From an uncultured Eubacteriales bacterium (GTDB lineage: Bacteria > Bacillota > Clostridia > Christensenellales > CAG-138): a stretch of DNA of 53,613 nucleotides. Numbering within the stretch: position 1 is the stretch's first letter; each line of letters starts with the position of its first letter. Location: the NCBI GenBank assembly GCA_900550525.1, contig URSN01000002.1, positions 1 to 53,613 on the forward strand, written 5' to 3'. A program made the translations under genes and the position numbers. A model generated the notes under the pieces. It was not told the DNA's origin and searched no databases. It was given only the letters and a program-made list of their open reading frames with translations. Positions 32,523 through 40,164 of this stretch are shown here, piece after piece.

Positions 32523-33875
32523 TCAGCCGTACAGGCCGGCGGCGTAATCCTTGAAGATCTGCTCGTAGCGCTCGGTGAACTGATCGCGGTCATACTCGCC
32601 GGCGACGAACATCGCCCACGCCTGCTCCAGGTCGGGATGCATGTTGACCGGCATCCACTCGAACATGGACTCGGCGCCGCGGCCTTCCTTCATGACGTTG
32701 ACCACGTCGACGGCCAGCTTGGGCATGTTATCGGAGGCCTCGAGCGTTGTGATGGAGGTCGGGTTGCCCATCAGCTCCTGGTGCCACACGCGCGCTTCCT
32801 CGGAGGAGACGATGTAGCTCAGGAAGTCCTTCGCGGCCGCGACGCGCACCGGGTCGCCGCTGTCGGTGACGGAGGCGCTGATGGTCTGCAGCTGCATCAT
32901 GTTCTTGTCCGCCTCGTTGTAGATCGGCAGCAGGTCCTGCTTCACATAGTCGAGCAGGTCGGGGTTCCTTTCGGCGATGTTCGGCGTCTCCCAGGAACCC
33001 TCGCCCACCAGCATGGCGCACTCCTCAAGGAAGAACGCGTTGCGGGCGGTCCACTTGTCGGTCGCGATGGCGCCCTCCTGCGCGTACGGGATCAGGATCT
33101 GCTCGTACGTATCGAGGAACGCGTTCCAGTCCTCATCCTCGGAGAGGTTCATGTCCTCGCCCGCGAGCATGGCGTTCAGGAAGTCGAGGCCCTGGTTCTC
33201 CTTGGCCGCCAGCCAGGTCGGCCCGACCCAGTTGAGCAGGTTCAGGTACGTCTCGGACCACTGATGCATGAACGGCGTGATGCCCGCATCCGTCAGGTCC
33301 TTGCAGAGCTGGAGCAGCTCGTCGCGGGTCTGCGGCGTGGTGGTCCAACCGGCCTCCTCCAGCAGGCGCATGTTGTACAGGATGCCGGTGCCCTCCACGT
33401 AGATGGGCATGATGATCATGCCATAATCGCCGCAGGTACCGAGCGGCTTCTGCTCCTCGGTGAGCAGGTCATAGGCCGGGCAGCCGCTGCTCAGGTCCAC
33501 GCAGTACTGCCACCACTGCTCCATGCCGTAGCCGTACGCCATGCCGATGATGTCCGGCAGCTCGCCGGCGTTGAGGGCCGCCAGCAGCAGCTCCTCGCCC
33601 ACGTCGCTCGAGGGGAAGTTCGCCTCGATGGCCGCGATCTCGGGATGCTCGGCCATGTAGGACTCGATCAGGGTGTCAAAGTTGTCGGTCCACTGGCCGA
33701 GGGACATCTGCACGCGCAGCGTGATGGAGCCCGCCGGCTGTGCGGAGAGGTCGACCTCTTCCGAACCGTCGGCTTCGGGCGCCGTGCCCGGCTCATCCGT
33801 TGCCGGCGTCGTGGTACAGGCGACCATGCCGATCGCCAGCACCGCCGCCAGAATGAGGGCAAGCAGTTTTTTCAT
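32523..33875 (-). CDS. Sugar ABC transporter substrate-binding lipoprotein (CUT1)
   Basis: This is a 450-residue extracytoplasmic solute-binding protein of the family-1 type. Its signal peptide ends in a lipobox with Cys at residue 20 (AIGMVAC), so it is lipid-anchored. An acidic, Pro/Ala/Glu-rich linker (about 21-45) leads into the binding lobes. Typical segments are DIIGMAYGYGMEQ, LYNMRLLEEAGW and the C-terminal VFxAG-like AMFVAGEYDRDQFTERYEQIF. The start MKKLLALIL is chosen because AAGGAGA lies 11 bases before it and it opens the signal peptide. It delivers an unknown oligosaccharide to the two permeases encoded just upstream. Confidence 0.92.
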   Translation of the reverse strand: MKKLLALILAAVLAIGMVACTTTPATDEPGTAPEADGSEEVDLSAQPAGSITLRVQMSLGQWTDNFDTLIESYMAEHPEIAAIEANFPSSDVGEELLLAALNAGELPDIIGMAYGYGMEQWWQYCVDLSSGCPAYDLLTEEQKPLGTCGDYGMIIMPIYVEGTGILYNMRLLEEAGWTTTPQTRDELLQLCKDLTDAGITPFMHQWSETYLNLLNWVGPTWLAAKENQGLDFLNAMLAGEDMNLSEDEDWNAFLDTYEQILIPYAQEGAIATDKWTARNAFFLEECAMLVGEGSWETPNIAERNPDLLDYVKQDLLPIYNEADKNMMQLQTISASVTDSGDPVRVAAAKDFLSYIVSSEEARVWHQELMGNPTSITTLEASDNMPKLAVDVVNVMKEGRGAESMFEWMPVNMHPDLEQAWAMFVAGEYDRDQFTERYEQIFKDYAAGLYG

Positions 33876-33903
33876 GTTCCGTTTCTCCTTCTTTTTTGTT
33901 TTC

Positions 33904-33917
33904 GGGCGCAAGCGCCC
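33904..33917. repeat. Small hairpin between permease and binding-protein genes
   Basis: GGGCG-CAAG-CGCCC lies in the 75-base gap, without a T tract on the minus strand. Such hairpins often stabilise the binding-protein message so that it outnumbers the permeases; here that is inference. Confidence 0.35.
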
Positions 33918-33950
33918 AAACTGATATTCCTTGCTTCTCGTCCCGCCGCG

Positions 33951-34781
33951 TCAGCCCTTGACCGAACCGGCGGTCACGCCCTCGAGCACCTGCTTTTGCG
34001 CGATCAGGAAGAAGATGAACAGCGGCAGGATGGACAGCGCGACGGCGGCCACGGCCGTATCCCAGGCAAAGAACGCTTCGTTGAAGAGCGACTGCATGGC
34101 GATCTGGATCGTGCGCGAGGACGGCTTGGTCAGGATGAACTGCGTCATCAGGTAGTCGTTCCAGAAGTAGATGACCTCCAGCGAGACGACCGTGAACAGC
34201 GTGCCCTTGATCAGCGGCGCCACGATGCGCCAGAACGTGGCGAACGCGGAACAGCCGTCGATATGGGCCGCCTCCTCGATCTCCAGCGGCACCGATTTGA
34301 CCGCGCCGCTGACGAGGAACACCGACATGGGCATGGAGAACACCCAGAAGCTGAGGATGACGCCGAACAGGTGGCCGCTCAGGCCGAGCTTGCCGATCAT
34401 CTGCGCGTAGGCGATCATGAAGCCCTGGAACGGCACGCACATGCAGCTGAGGATGAGCACGTTGAAGAGCTTTGTGACCCTGCTGCGCCGCCGCTCGATC
34501 CAGTAGCCCGTCATGCCGGTGAACACGACCAGGCCGATCGACGAGAAGATCGTGATGATCAGCGTATTCTTGAGCGCGTTGGGGAAGTTCAGCCGCCGCC
34601 ACGCCTCGGCGTAGTTCTCCAGCGTCGGCTCGATGGGCCAAGCGCCGATGTCCGCGGCGATCTCCGGGTAGGGCTTGAAGGAGTTGAGGATCACCAGGTA
34701 CAGCGGGACGAAGATGATCACGCAGGTGATGGTGATCAGGATCAGCCGGATGGCCGTATCGATGCGGTCGCGCGTTTTCAT
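33951..34781 (-). CDS. Carbohydrate ABC transporter permease, MalG/CUT1 type
   Basis: This 276-residue inner-membrane permease has six predicted helices. The EAA loop that docks the ATPase is plain: EEAAHIDGCSAFATFWRIVAPLIK near residues 190-215. The N-terminal helix is followed by the SFKP motif (LVILNSFKPYPEI) typical of MalG-like subunits. It overlaps the upstream permease by one base (TAATG), implying coupled translation. No ATP-binding subunit is encoded nearby, so a shared MsmX-type ATPase elsewhere is expected. Confidence 0.93.
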   Translation of the reverse strand: MKTRDRIDTAIRLILITITCVIIFVPLYLVILNSFKPYPEIAADIGAWPIEPTLENYAEAWRRLNFPNALKNTLIITIFSSIGLVVFTGMTGYWIERRRSRVTKLFNVLILSCMCVPFQGFMIAYAQMIGKLGLSGHLFGVILSFWVFSMPMSVFLVSGAVKSVPLEIEEAAHIDGCSAFATFWRIVAPLIKGTLFTVVSLEVIYFWNDYLMTQFILTKPSSRTIQIAMQSLFNEAFFAWDTAVAAVALSILPLFIFFLIAQKQVLEGVTAGSVKG

Positions 34782-35713
34782 TACAGCTGCACCTCCTTAC
34801 GGGAAGTGAGGCGGATCTGCGCAAACGCGATGGCCACGAGGATGACCACGAAGATCATGGACTTGGCCGAGCCGTAGCCGATCTGCTTGCTGCGGAACGC
34901 CGTCTGGTAGATGTTCATCGTCACGCCCTCGGAGCTGCGGAACGGGTTGCCGCTGGTGAGGGAGATGTTCGTATCATACAGGCACATGGCCCAGTTGATC
35001 GCGATGAACAGGCAGCGCGTGATGGTCGCGCGCATCATGGGCAGCGTCACATCCTTGAGCTGGCGCAGCTTGGACGCGCCGTCGATGGTCGCCGCCTCGT
35101 AATACCCGCGGTCGATGGAGGAGAGGCCCGCGCTGTAGATGAGCATCAGGTAGCCCGACAGCGTCCACGTCATGACGATGACCAGCGCCCAGAACGAGGA
35201 CTCCGGCGTGGTGAACCAATCCTGCGCGAACCAGGCAAGCCCCGTCGCGTTGCCGAACTGCACGAACGCCTCCTGGAAGATGAAGCGCCACAGATAGCCC
35301 AGGATAACGCCGCCGATGATGCGCGGCACGTAGATGGCCGCGCGGAAGAAGTTGCGAAACGGTATGTCCTTGGACAGGATGTAGGCCCAGAAGAAGGCCA
35401 GCACGTTGGACGCCACCACCACGCACACGGAGAACTTCACCGTGAACCACATGGACGTCCAGAACGTCCCGTCCTGGAAGGCGCGCCGGTAATTGGCGAA
35501 CCAGAGGATGTCGAACGTCGGGTCGACGCCGTTCCAGTTCGTGAACGAATACAGGAATTCGCTCACGACCGGGATGAGGAACAGCAGCACGAACATGACG
35601 CAGGACGGCCCGATGAACACCGCCCCGTCGATGAAGCGCTGCTGCCGGATCGTCAGGACAAGCCGCTTGTTCCTGCGCGAAGAAGCATCTGTTTTACAAT
35701 CGCTTTTTTCCAT
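34781..35713 (-). CDS. Carbohydrate ABC transporter permease, MalF/UgpA type
   Basis: This 310-residue permease has a basic cytoplasmic N-terminus of about 28 residues and six helices. The EAA-type loop reads YYEAATIDGASKLRQLKDVTLPMM near residue 205. The early periplasmic motif SFTNWNG is characteristic of the MalF-like partner. It is the first gene of the importer unit; the promoter and inverted repeat lie 100-170 bases upstream. The ribosome site is weak. Confidence 0.92.
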   Translation of the reverse strand: MEKSDCKTDASSRRNKRLVLTIRQQRFIDGAVFIGPSCVMFVLLFLIPVVSEFLYSFTNWNGVDPTFDILWFANYRRAFQDGTFWTSMWFTVKFSVCVVVASNVLAFFWAYILSKDIPFRNFFRAAIYVPRIIGGVILGYLWRFIFQEAFVQFGNATGLAWFAQDWFTTPESSFWALVIVMTWTLSGYLMLIYSAGLSSIDRGYYEAATIDGASKLRQLKDVTLPMMRATITRCLFIAINWAMCLYDTNISLTSGNPFRSSEGVTMNIYQTAFRSKQIGYGSAKSMIFVVILVAIAFAQIRLTSRKEVQL

Positions 35714-35810
35714 TTTCCCGTTTTCCGTTTATCTGTTCGATCTTGATGCCGCCGTCCGGCGGGGTGTGCCTGCAATATGCGGGTCGTTTTGAAACCTCAA
35801 CTGTAATTTC

Positions 35811-35838
35811 ATTTTACCGTCCCCTCCCCCGCTTGCAA
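35811..35838 (-). promoter_or_regulatory. Promoter of the sugar-importer operon
   Basis: On the minus strand TTGCAA (35833-35838) and TAAAAT (35811-35816) are separated by 16 bases, about 100 bases upstream of the first permease. The -35 is weak, as expected for an activator-dependent promoter. Confidence 0.55.
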
Positions 35839-35871
35839 ACCCAAAATCCCGACCTATGCGGGGGGAAAATA

Positions 35872-35886
35872 TTGACCTTTTGTCAA
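35872..35886. repeat. Inverted repeat upstream of the sugar-importer promoter
   Basis: TTGAC-CTTTT-GTCAA is a perfect inverted repeat about 35 bases upstream of the -35 box. This is an activator position, and the adjacent AraC-type response regulator is the candidate protein. Confidence 0.45.
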
Positions 35887-35938
35887 GATCGTTCACACCC
35901 CCGGCAAAATGTTTGTAAAATCGTTTCGCAAGCGCATG

Positions 35939-35963
35939 AAAAAAACCGGCGCCGCAGCGCCGG
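35939..35963 (-). terminator. Intrinsic terminator after the two-component genes
   Basis: A perfect 7-bp stem (CCGGCGC with GCGCCGG, 4-nt loop) is followed on the minus strand by seven T residues. It follows the second stop codon (35983-35985) of the response-regulator frame, which supports that stop as the original gene end. Confidence 0.9.
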
Positions 35964-35982
35964 GGCGGGACGCCCGCGCGGC

Positions 35983-37575
35983 CTACCGGCCGTTGCGGGC
36001 GCGGTATTCGGCGGGGGTCATGCCCGTCTTCTGCTTGAACTGGCGCGCAAATTACTTGCTGGCGGATATGCCGACCGCCTCGGCGATCTGCTGGTAGTGC
36101 AGCGCCGTGCCGGAGAGCAGCTCCTGCGCCTTGCTGATGCGGATGCCGGCCAGGTACGTCATCATGCTCACGCCGTACTCCTGCTTGAAGCGGCGGCACA
36201 GGTAATCCTTGTTCAGATAAAACAGGTCCGCCAGGTCCTGCTGGGTGATCTTCTGGCTGTAGTTGCTCTCAAGGAAGGCGGCCACCAGCTGCATCGTGTC
36301 CGGCCGGCTGCCGGGCTGCTGCTTGTTGAGCTCCTGCAGCGCCAGGATGCGCTCGATGAAGAACGACGCAAGGTTGTGCACCGTCTGCGCCCAGCTGCCC
36401 GCCAGGAACGACGCGAGCGCGGCGCTGCGGTCAGCCGCCTCCTGCACGGCGGAAGCCTCCTGCGCCGGGCAGTAAAACTTGAGCTTCTGGTAAAAGCCCA
36501 GATAGACGCGCCGCAGCATGTGCAGCGCGCCGGCCGTCTGCGGCAGCGCGGCGGCCACGGCGGCCGTCCAGGCGCTCGCCGCCTCATTGAGCTGCAATGC
36601 GCTGCCGACGAGGAAGGCCGAGAGCATCTGGTTCTCCAGCCGGTAATCGGACGGGTAGGGCAGCGGCTCCATGTCCTCGCGGTAGGGCACGATCACCGCA
36701 TGCTCGCCAAAGCCGGCCGCCCCGGCCGCCAGCACCGCCTGCCGGGCCGCGGCGTCGATCGCGCCGGGAAAGGCGCAGCGCGCGCTGCACCCGAGCGTGA
36801 GCGGCGGGCCGGACGCGGCAAGCTGCTCGAGCGCGCCGCGCACCAGCGCCACGCCCTGCTCGAGCGAGGCGTACAGCAGCACGATCACATCCGGCGCGGG
36901 CGAGCTGTGCTGGAAGAGCGTGCCGCAGTTGGCCGCCTCCAGGCGCGCCTGCAATTCGTTCAAAAACGCGCTCAGCCGCAGCGGATAGCCGCTCACATGC
37001 AGCGGCAGCAGCATCCCGTCGCCGTGGAGGATGACGCACTCGCTCGCCGAAGCGATGTTGCGGCTGACGCGGCACAGCTCCTCATAGGCCACGGCGCGCA
37101 GCTTTTCCGAGAAGAGCTTGCGCAGCAGGCCGTGCACGCGGTCGGGGAAGAGCTGCTTGCCCATCTGGTCGATGCCGAACGCGCCCTCTGTGCGCGGCTG
37201 CTCCGAGCGCACCAGCGCGATGGCCTTTTGCAGCGAGCGCAGCACGTCCTCCGGCTCCAGCGGCTTGAGCAGATAGTCGATGCTGCCCAGCAGGAACATC
37301 GCGCGCACGTATTGATAGTCATCGTGCCCCGAGACGGAGATGACCTTGGTGCCGTAGCGGCGGGCGTTGATGTGGCTGAGGATCTCGCTGCCGTCGCGGT
37401 CGCCGATGACCACGTCCACAAACGCGATCTCCGGGCGCTTCTCGTCGAGCAGGCGGACGGCCTGCGCGACGTCCTGCGCCGTATCGACCTCCGTCACGCC
37501 GTACTCCTCCCAGGGGATCAGCAGGCGGATGGCCTCCGCCACATGCTTTTCGTCGTCTACGATCAGGACCTTCAT
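35983..37575 (-). pseudogene. YesN-type AraC response regulator with an in-frame TAA
   Basis: This cytosolic regulator starts MKVLIVDDEKHVAEAI, overlapping the kinase stop by ATGA. The receiver domain covers residues 1-120, with Asp in AFVDVV (about 54), and SGHDDYQYV and the Lys of LLKPLE as further conserved sites. A long linker follows, then an AraC HTH pair. The first HTH (ITQQDLADLFYLNKDYLCRRFK) is intact. In the second, AEAVGISASK is followed by TAA at 36052-36054. The frame then reads on as FARQFKQKTGMTPAEYRARNGR to a TAG. Relatives have Tyr or Phe at the stop position, so a single TAC or TAT to TAA change explains it. The truncated product would lose recognition helix 2. The full frame is 530 codons, the normal length. 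Confidence 0.85.
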
Positions 37576-39485
37576 GGCTGCTGTGCGGCGTCCTCCTCGC
37601 CTTGGCCGTCTGCGCGGCGCGTGTTCATCAGGATCGGGATGGAGAAGCGGACGGTCGTGCCGTCCAGCTCGTTCGGCGCGATGGTAAAATCGCACTCGCC
37701 AAAGAACAGCATCAGCCGCGTGAACACATTGCGCACGCCGATGCTGGCGTATTCCCCGCCGCCGCCCGCCGCCGGATCGGCCTGGTAATGCCGGTCGCTC
37801 CGGAAGCGCTCGCGCAGCTCGTCCATCATGGCCGTCAGCTCCTCCACCCGCGCCTGCGGGATGGGCGCGCCGCTGTCCTCCACCGCGACGAAGAGCCATT
37901 CCGCCTCCACGCGGGCCGAAAGGCGCAGCAGCGCCCGTTCCTTCTGGAACAGCCGGCCGTGCACGACCGCGTTCTCCACAAGCGGCTGGATGGTCAGCTT
38001 GGGGATCATCACATGCGCCGCATCCGGCGCCACGTCGATGTGCAGCTCGATCTCGCGGTCAAAGCGCATCGATTGCAGCGACAGGTAGCGCTGCACATAC
38101 TCGACCTCCCTGTCGAGCGGCATCATCGGCGGGTCGGTGATCATCGAATAGTGCAGCATCTTGCCAAAGCTCGTCAGCAGCTGGTACTGGCGCAGGTCCT
38201 CGCGCCGCAGCGCGTTGGTGGCAAAGCACTGGATGGTGTTATAGATGAAATGCGGGTTGATCTGCGCCTGGAGCATCTTGAGCGTGGACTCCGTGTTGGC
38301 CAGCTCCAGCTCGTACTGGCGCACGGTAAAGCCGTGCATCTGCTGGAGCATCGTCTCAAACACCTGCACGAGCGTGCCGATCTCGTCGTTGCGCGAATAG
38401 CGGATGTAGTCGGACAGGCGCAGGCGGCTGCTCCATTCGCCCGAGGCAAGCTGCGCCTGCATAAAGCGCGTGAGCTGCACCAGCGGGCGCGTGTAGCGCG
38501 AGATCTGGAACACGTTGAACGCCAGCAGCCCGCCAAGGCCCAGCGCAAACACCAGCACCAGCACGAGCGTCTGGCTCCAGGAGAGGCTGTAGACATTGGG
38601 CAGGGGCGTGGCGCGCACCACGCTCCAGTCCGCAAAGTGCTCCGACTGCAGTTCCGCCATGGCGTAGATGCTGCTGCCGCTGACGATGGACGTCTCCTCG
38701 TCGAGGATGCCCGGCGGCAGGTCGAGCGCGTCGGCGTTCTGCATGACCGCCTCCGGCAGGTTGGAGGCGATGATGAAGCCGCTGCTGTCCACGATGTAGA
38801 CCAGCTCGCCGTTCTCCTCGTCGATCTGGCAATTGTTCATGATGAACTCGAGCGGGATGTCGATGGCCACGTACGCCTCCGACGCGAGCGACCACGGGAT
38901 GTTGGAGATCGGCAGCCAGATGGTGAACACGAGCGTCTTTTCCGTGGGCGTGGAAAAGGAGACGATGTGCCCGTAGGTATCCATCTCGTGCGTGGGCTGC
39001 AGATACGTATCGTACAGCGTGAGCATGCGGATGGGCTCCTCGAGCGAGTACGGCTCATCCGCGTTGAACGAGAGGCGCAGCGTGGACGGGATGTACAGCA
39101 CGGAGACGCCCTGGCGCGGGATGGCCAGATAGATCTGCTCGGCGTAGGGCATGGTCAGGCTGATGGTGTGCAGGTAGGTGAACAGGTCGCGCCGCACCTC
39201 GGTGGTCTGGTAGCCGGCCGTATCCGCCATGACGCGCTGGAGCAGCTGCTGGTCAAAATAGATGGATTTTGTGGCGGAAACGGTGTTGCCCAGATAATAG
39301 TCGATGTTTGTGGCGGTGACCTCCGCGTCGGCGCGCGTGCGCCGCTCGTACTGGCGGAACGCGTCCGCGCGCGTGGAGAGCAGGTAATACAGCGCAAAAA
39401 ACAGCATGCACAGGCACCACGAGAAGATCAGCGCGTTCAAAAGCTTGCCGTGTATGCTCCTGTAGCCGTTCTGTTTGCGGTGCAT
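37572..39485 (-). CDS. YesM-type sensor histidine kinase
   Basis: This 637-residue membrane kinase has a transmembrane helix at about 15-37, an extracytoplasmic sensor region to about 300, and a second helix at about 302-325. A HAMP-like linker (ISRYTRPLVQLTRFMQ) follows, then the His_kinase domain with LKMLQAQINPHFIYNTIQ; the phospho-acceptor His is near 411. The ATPase domain has the N box (LTIQPLVENAVVHG) and a G-box-like SIGVRNVF, but the D box is degenerate (VEDSGAPIP in place of DNGxG). It overlaps the response-regulator start. It probably senses a carbohydrate outside the cell or bound to the importer's binding protein. Confidence 0.92.
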   Translation of the reverse strand: MHRKQNGYRSIHGKLLNALIFSWCLCMLFFALYYLLSTRADAFRQYERRTRADAEVTATNIDYYLGNTVSATKSIYFDQQLLQRVMADTAGYQTTEVRRDLFTYLHTISLTMPYAEQIYLAIPRQGVSVLYIPSTLRLSFNADEPYSLEEPIRMLTLYDTYLQPTHEMDTYGHIVSFSTPTEKTLVFTIWLPISNIPWSLASEAYVAIDIPLEFIMNNCQIDEENGELVYIVDSSGFIIASNLPEAVMQNADALDLPPGILDEETSIVSGSSIYAMAELQSEHFADWSVVRATPLPNVYSLSWSQTLVLVLVFALGLGGLLAFNVFQISRYTRPLVQLTRFMQAQLASGEWSSRLRLSDYIRYSRNDEIGTLVQVFETMLQQMHGFTVRQYELELANTESTLKMLQAQINPHFIYNTIQCFATNALRREDLRQYQLLTSFGKMLHYSMITDPPMMPLDREVEYVQRYLSLQSMRFDREIELHIDVAPDAAHVMIPKLTIQPLVENAVVHGRLFQKERALLRLSARVEAEWLFVAVEDSGAPIPQARVEELTAMMDELRERFRSDRHYQADPAAGGGGEYASIGVRNVFTRLMLFFGECDFTIAPNELDGTTVRFSIPILMNTRRADGQGEEDAAQQP

Positions 39486-39528
39486 CGCCGTTCCGTCCGA
39501 ACCGCCGCCTGCGCGGGGGAGATACGTT

Positions 39529-39558
39529 ATTCTATCATACCGCCCGCGCGCGGCGCAA
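39529..39558 (-). promoter_or_regulatory. Possible promoter of the two-component genes
   Basis: On the minus strand TTGCGC (39553-39558) and TAGAAT (39529-39534) are 18 bases apart, 44 bases upstream of the kinase ATG. The -10 is good, the -35 weak. Confidence 0.4.
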
Positions 39559-39770
39559 GGCGAAAGATGCCGCCGGGGCGCCGGGCGGGGCGTCCGCCGC
39601 TTTGCGCGGGCGTCAATGGCGCGGCCGCGCGCCCCTGCCTGTGCGCGCCTGCCTGCGCGGCATGGCTGCTCCGCCCCGGCCCGTGCGGCATGCCGGCGAG
39701 GTCCCTGCGTTTGCCGCTTCAAACGCTCGATTTGCCCGGGTTTTCCGCCGTGCAGGCACCGCCGGCGGGG

Positions 39771-39799
39771 TTGACAAGCGGCGCGCGATGGGCTACCAT
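39771..39799 (+). promoter_or_regulatory. Promoter upstream of the leader ORF and MATE gene
   Basis: A perfect TTGACA (39771-39776), a 17-base spacer and TACCAT (39794-39799). Confidence 0.6.
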
Positions 39800-39861
39800 G
39801 ATAGACGGATCCGCGTGTCCGGCGCCCCGGCCGCGGAAATACCGGCGAAGAAAGGATTTTT

Positions 39862-39981
39862 ATGTTTACGGTCAAACGCATCCCGGCGCGCCGCGGATGC
39901 CGCGAAATCTTCACCCCCACCCATCACTCGCTGTTTCTCACCCGGCGGTCCTCCCGCATCGAGCAAAACGGTTACGCTTGA
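39862..39981 (+). CDS. Possible 39-residue leader peptide
   Basis: This short ORF (MFTVKRIPARRG to IEQNGYA) begins 63 bases after the -10 of the promoter at 39771, with AAAGGA five bases before its ATG. It is basic and contains no membrane segment. No homologue is recognised. It lies 183 bases upstream of the MATE gene, so it could be a regulatory leader peptide or chance. Confidence 0.35.
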   Translation: MFTVKRIPARRGCREIFTPTHHSLFLTRRSSRIEQNGYA

Positions 39982-40164
39982 CTGCATGGCGCTTCCCACA
40001 GGGCGCGGGCATATCTGCCGGGGCCTGTTCACGCTGCCGTAAAGCGGGCGTTTGCGCCGGTCGTGCGCTTCTGCCCGGCCGGAAAGAACTATTTCCAGTG
40101 CTGCCCCCGTCCGCCGTTTGCCGCCTGATCCAACGCAGCAGACGACGAAACGGAGGTTCCCATC

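Larger units (their letters stand above)
39486..40164. other. Divergent intergenic region, kinase and MATE genes
   Basis: This 679-base gap contains a possible minus-strand promoter near 39529-39558, a plus-strand promoter at 39771-39799 and a short ORF at 39862-39981. A small hairpin (GGAAAGAACTATTTCC) lies near 40080. The GC-rich part 39560-39770 shows nothing recognisable. The long leader, about 360 bases from promoter to MATE start, could hold a regulatory RNA, but no known riboswitch was recognised. Confidence 0.5.

Noticed and set aside
33904..33917. Terminator between permease and binding-protein genes
   Set aside because: The stem is only 5 bp and has no T tract on the coding strand; listed only as a hairpin.
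39800..40164. Riboswitch in the MATE leader
   Set aside because: No conserved core of a known class (for example guanidine, PRPP, ykkC-type) could be recognised; only small hairpins are present.
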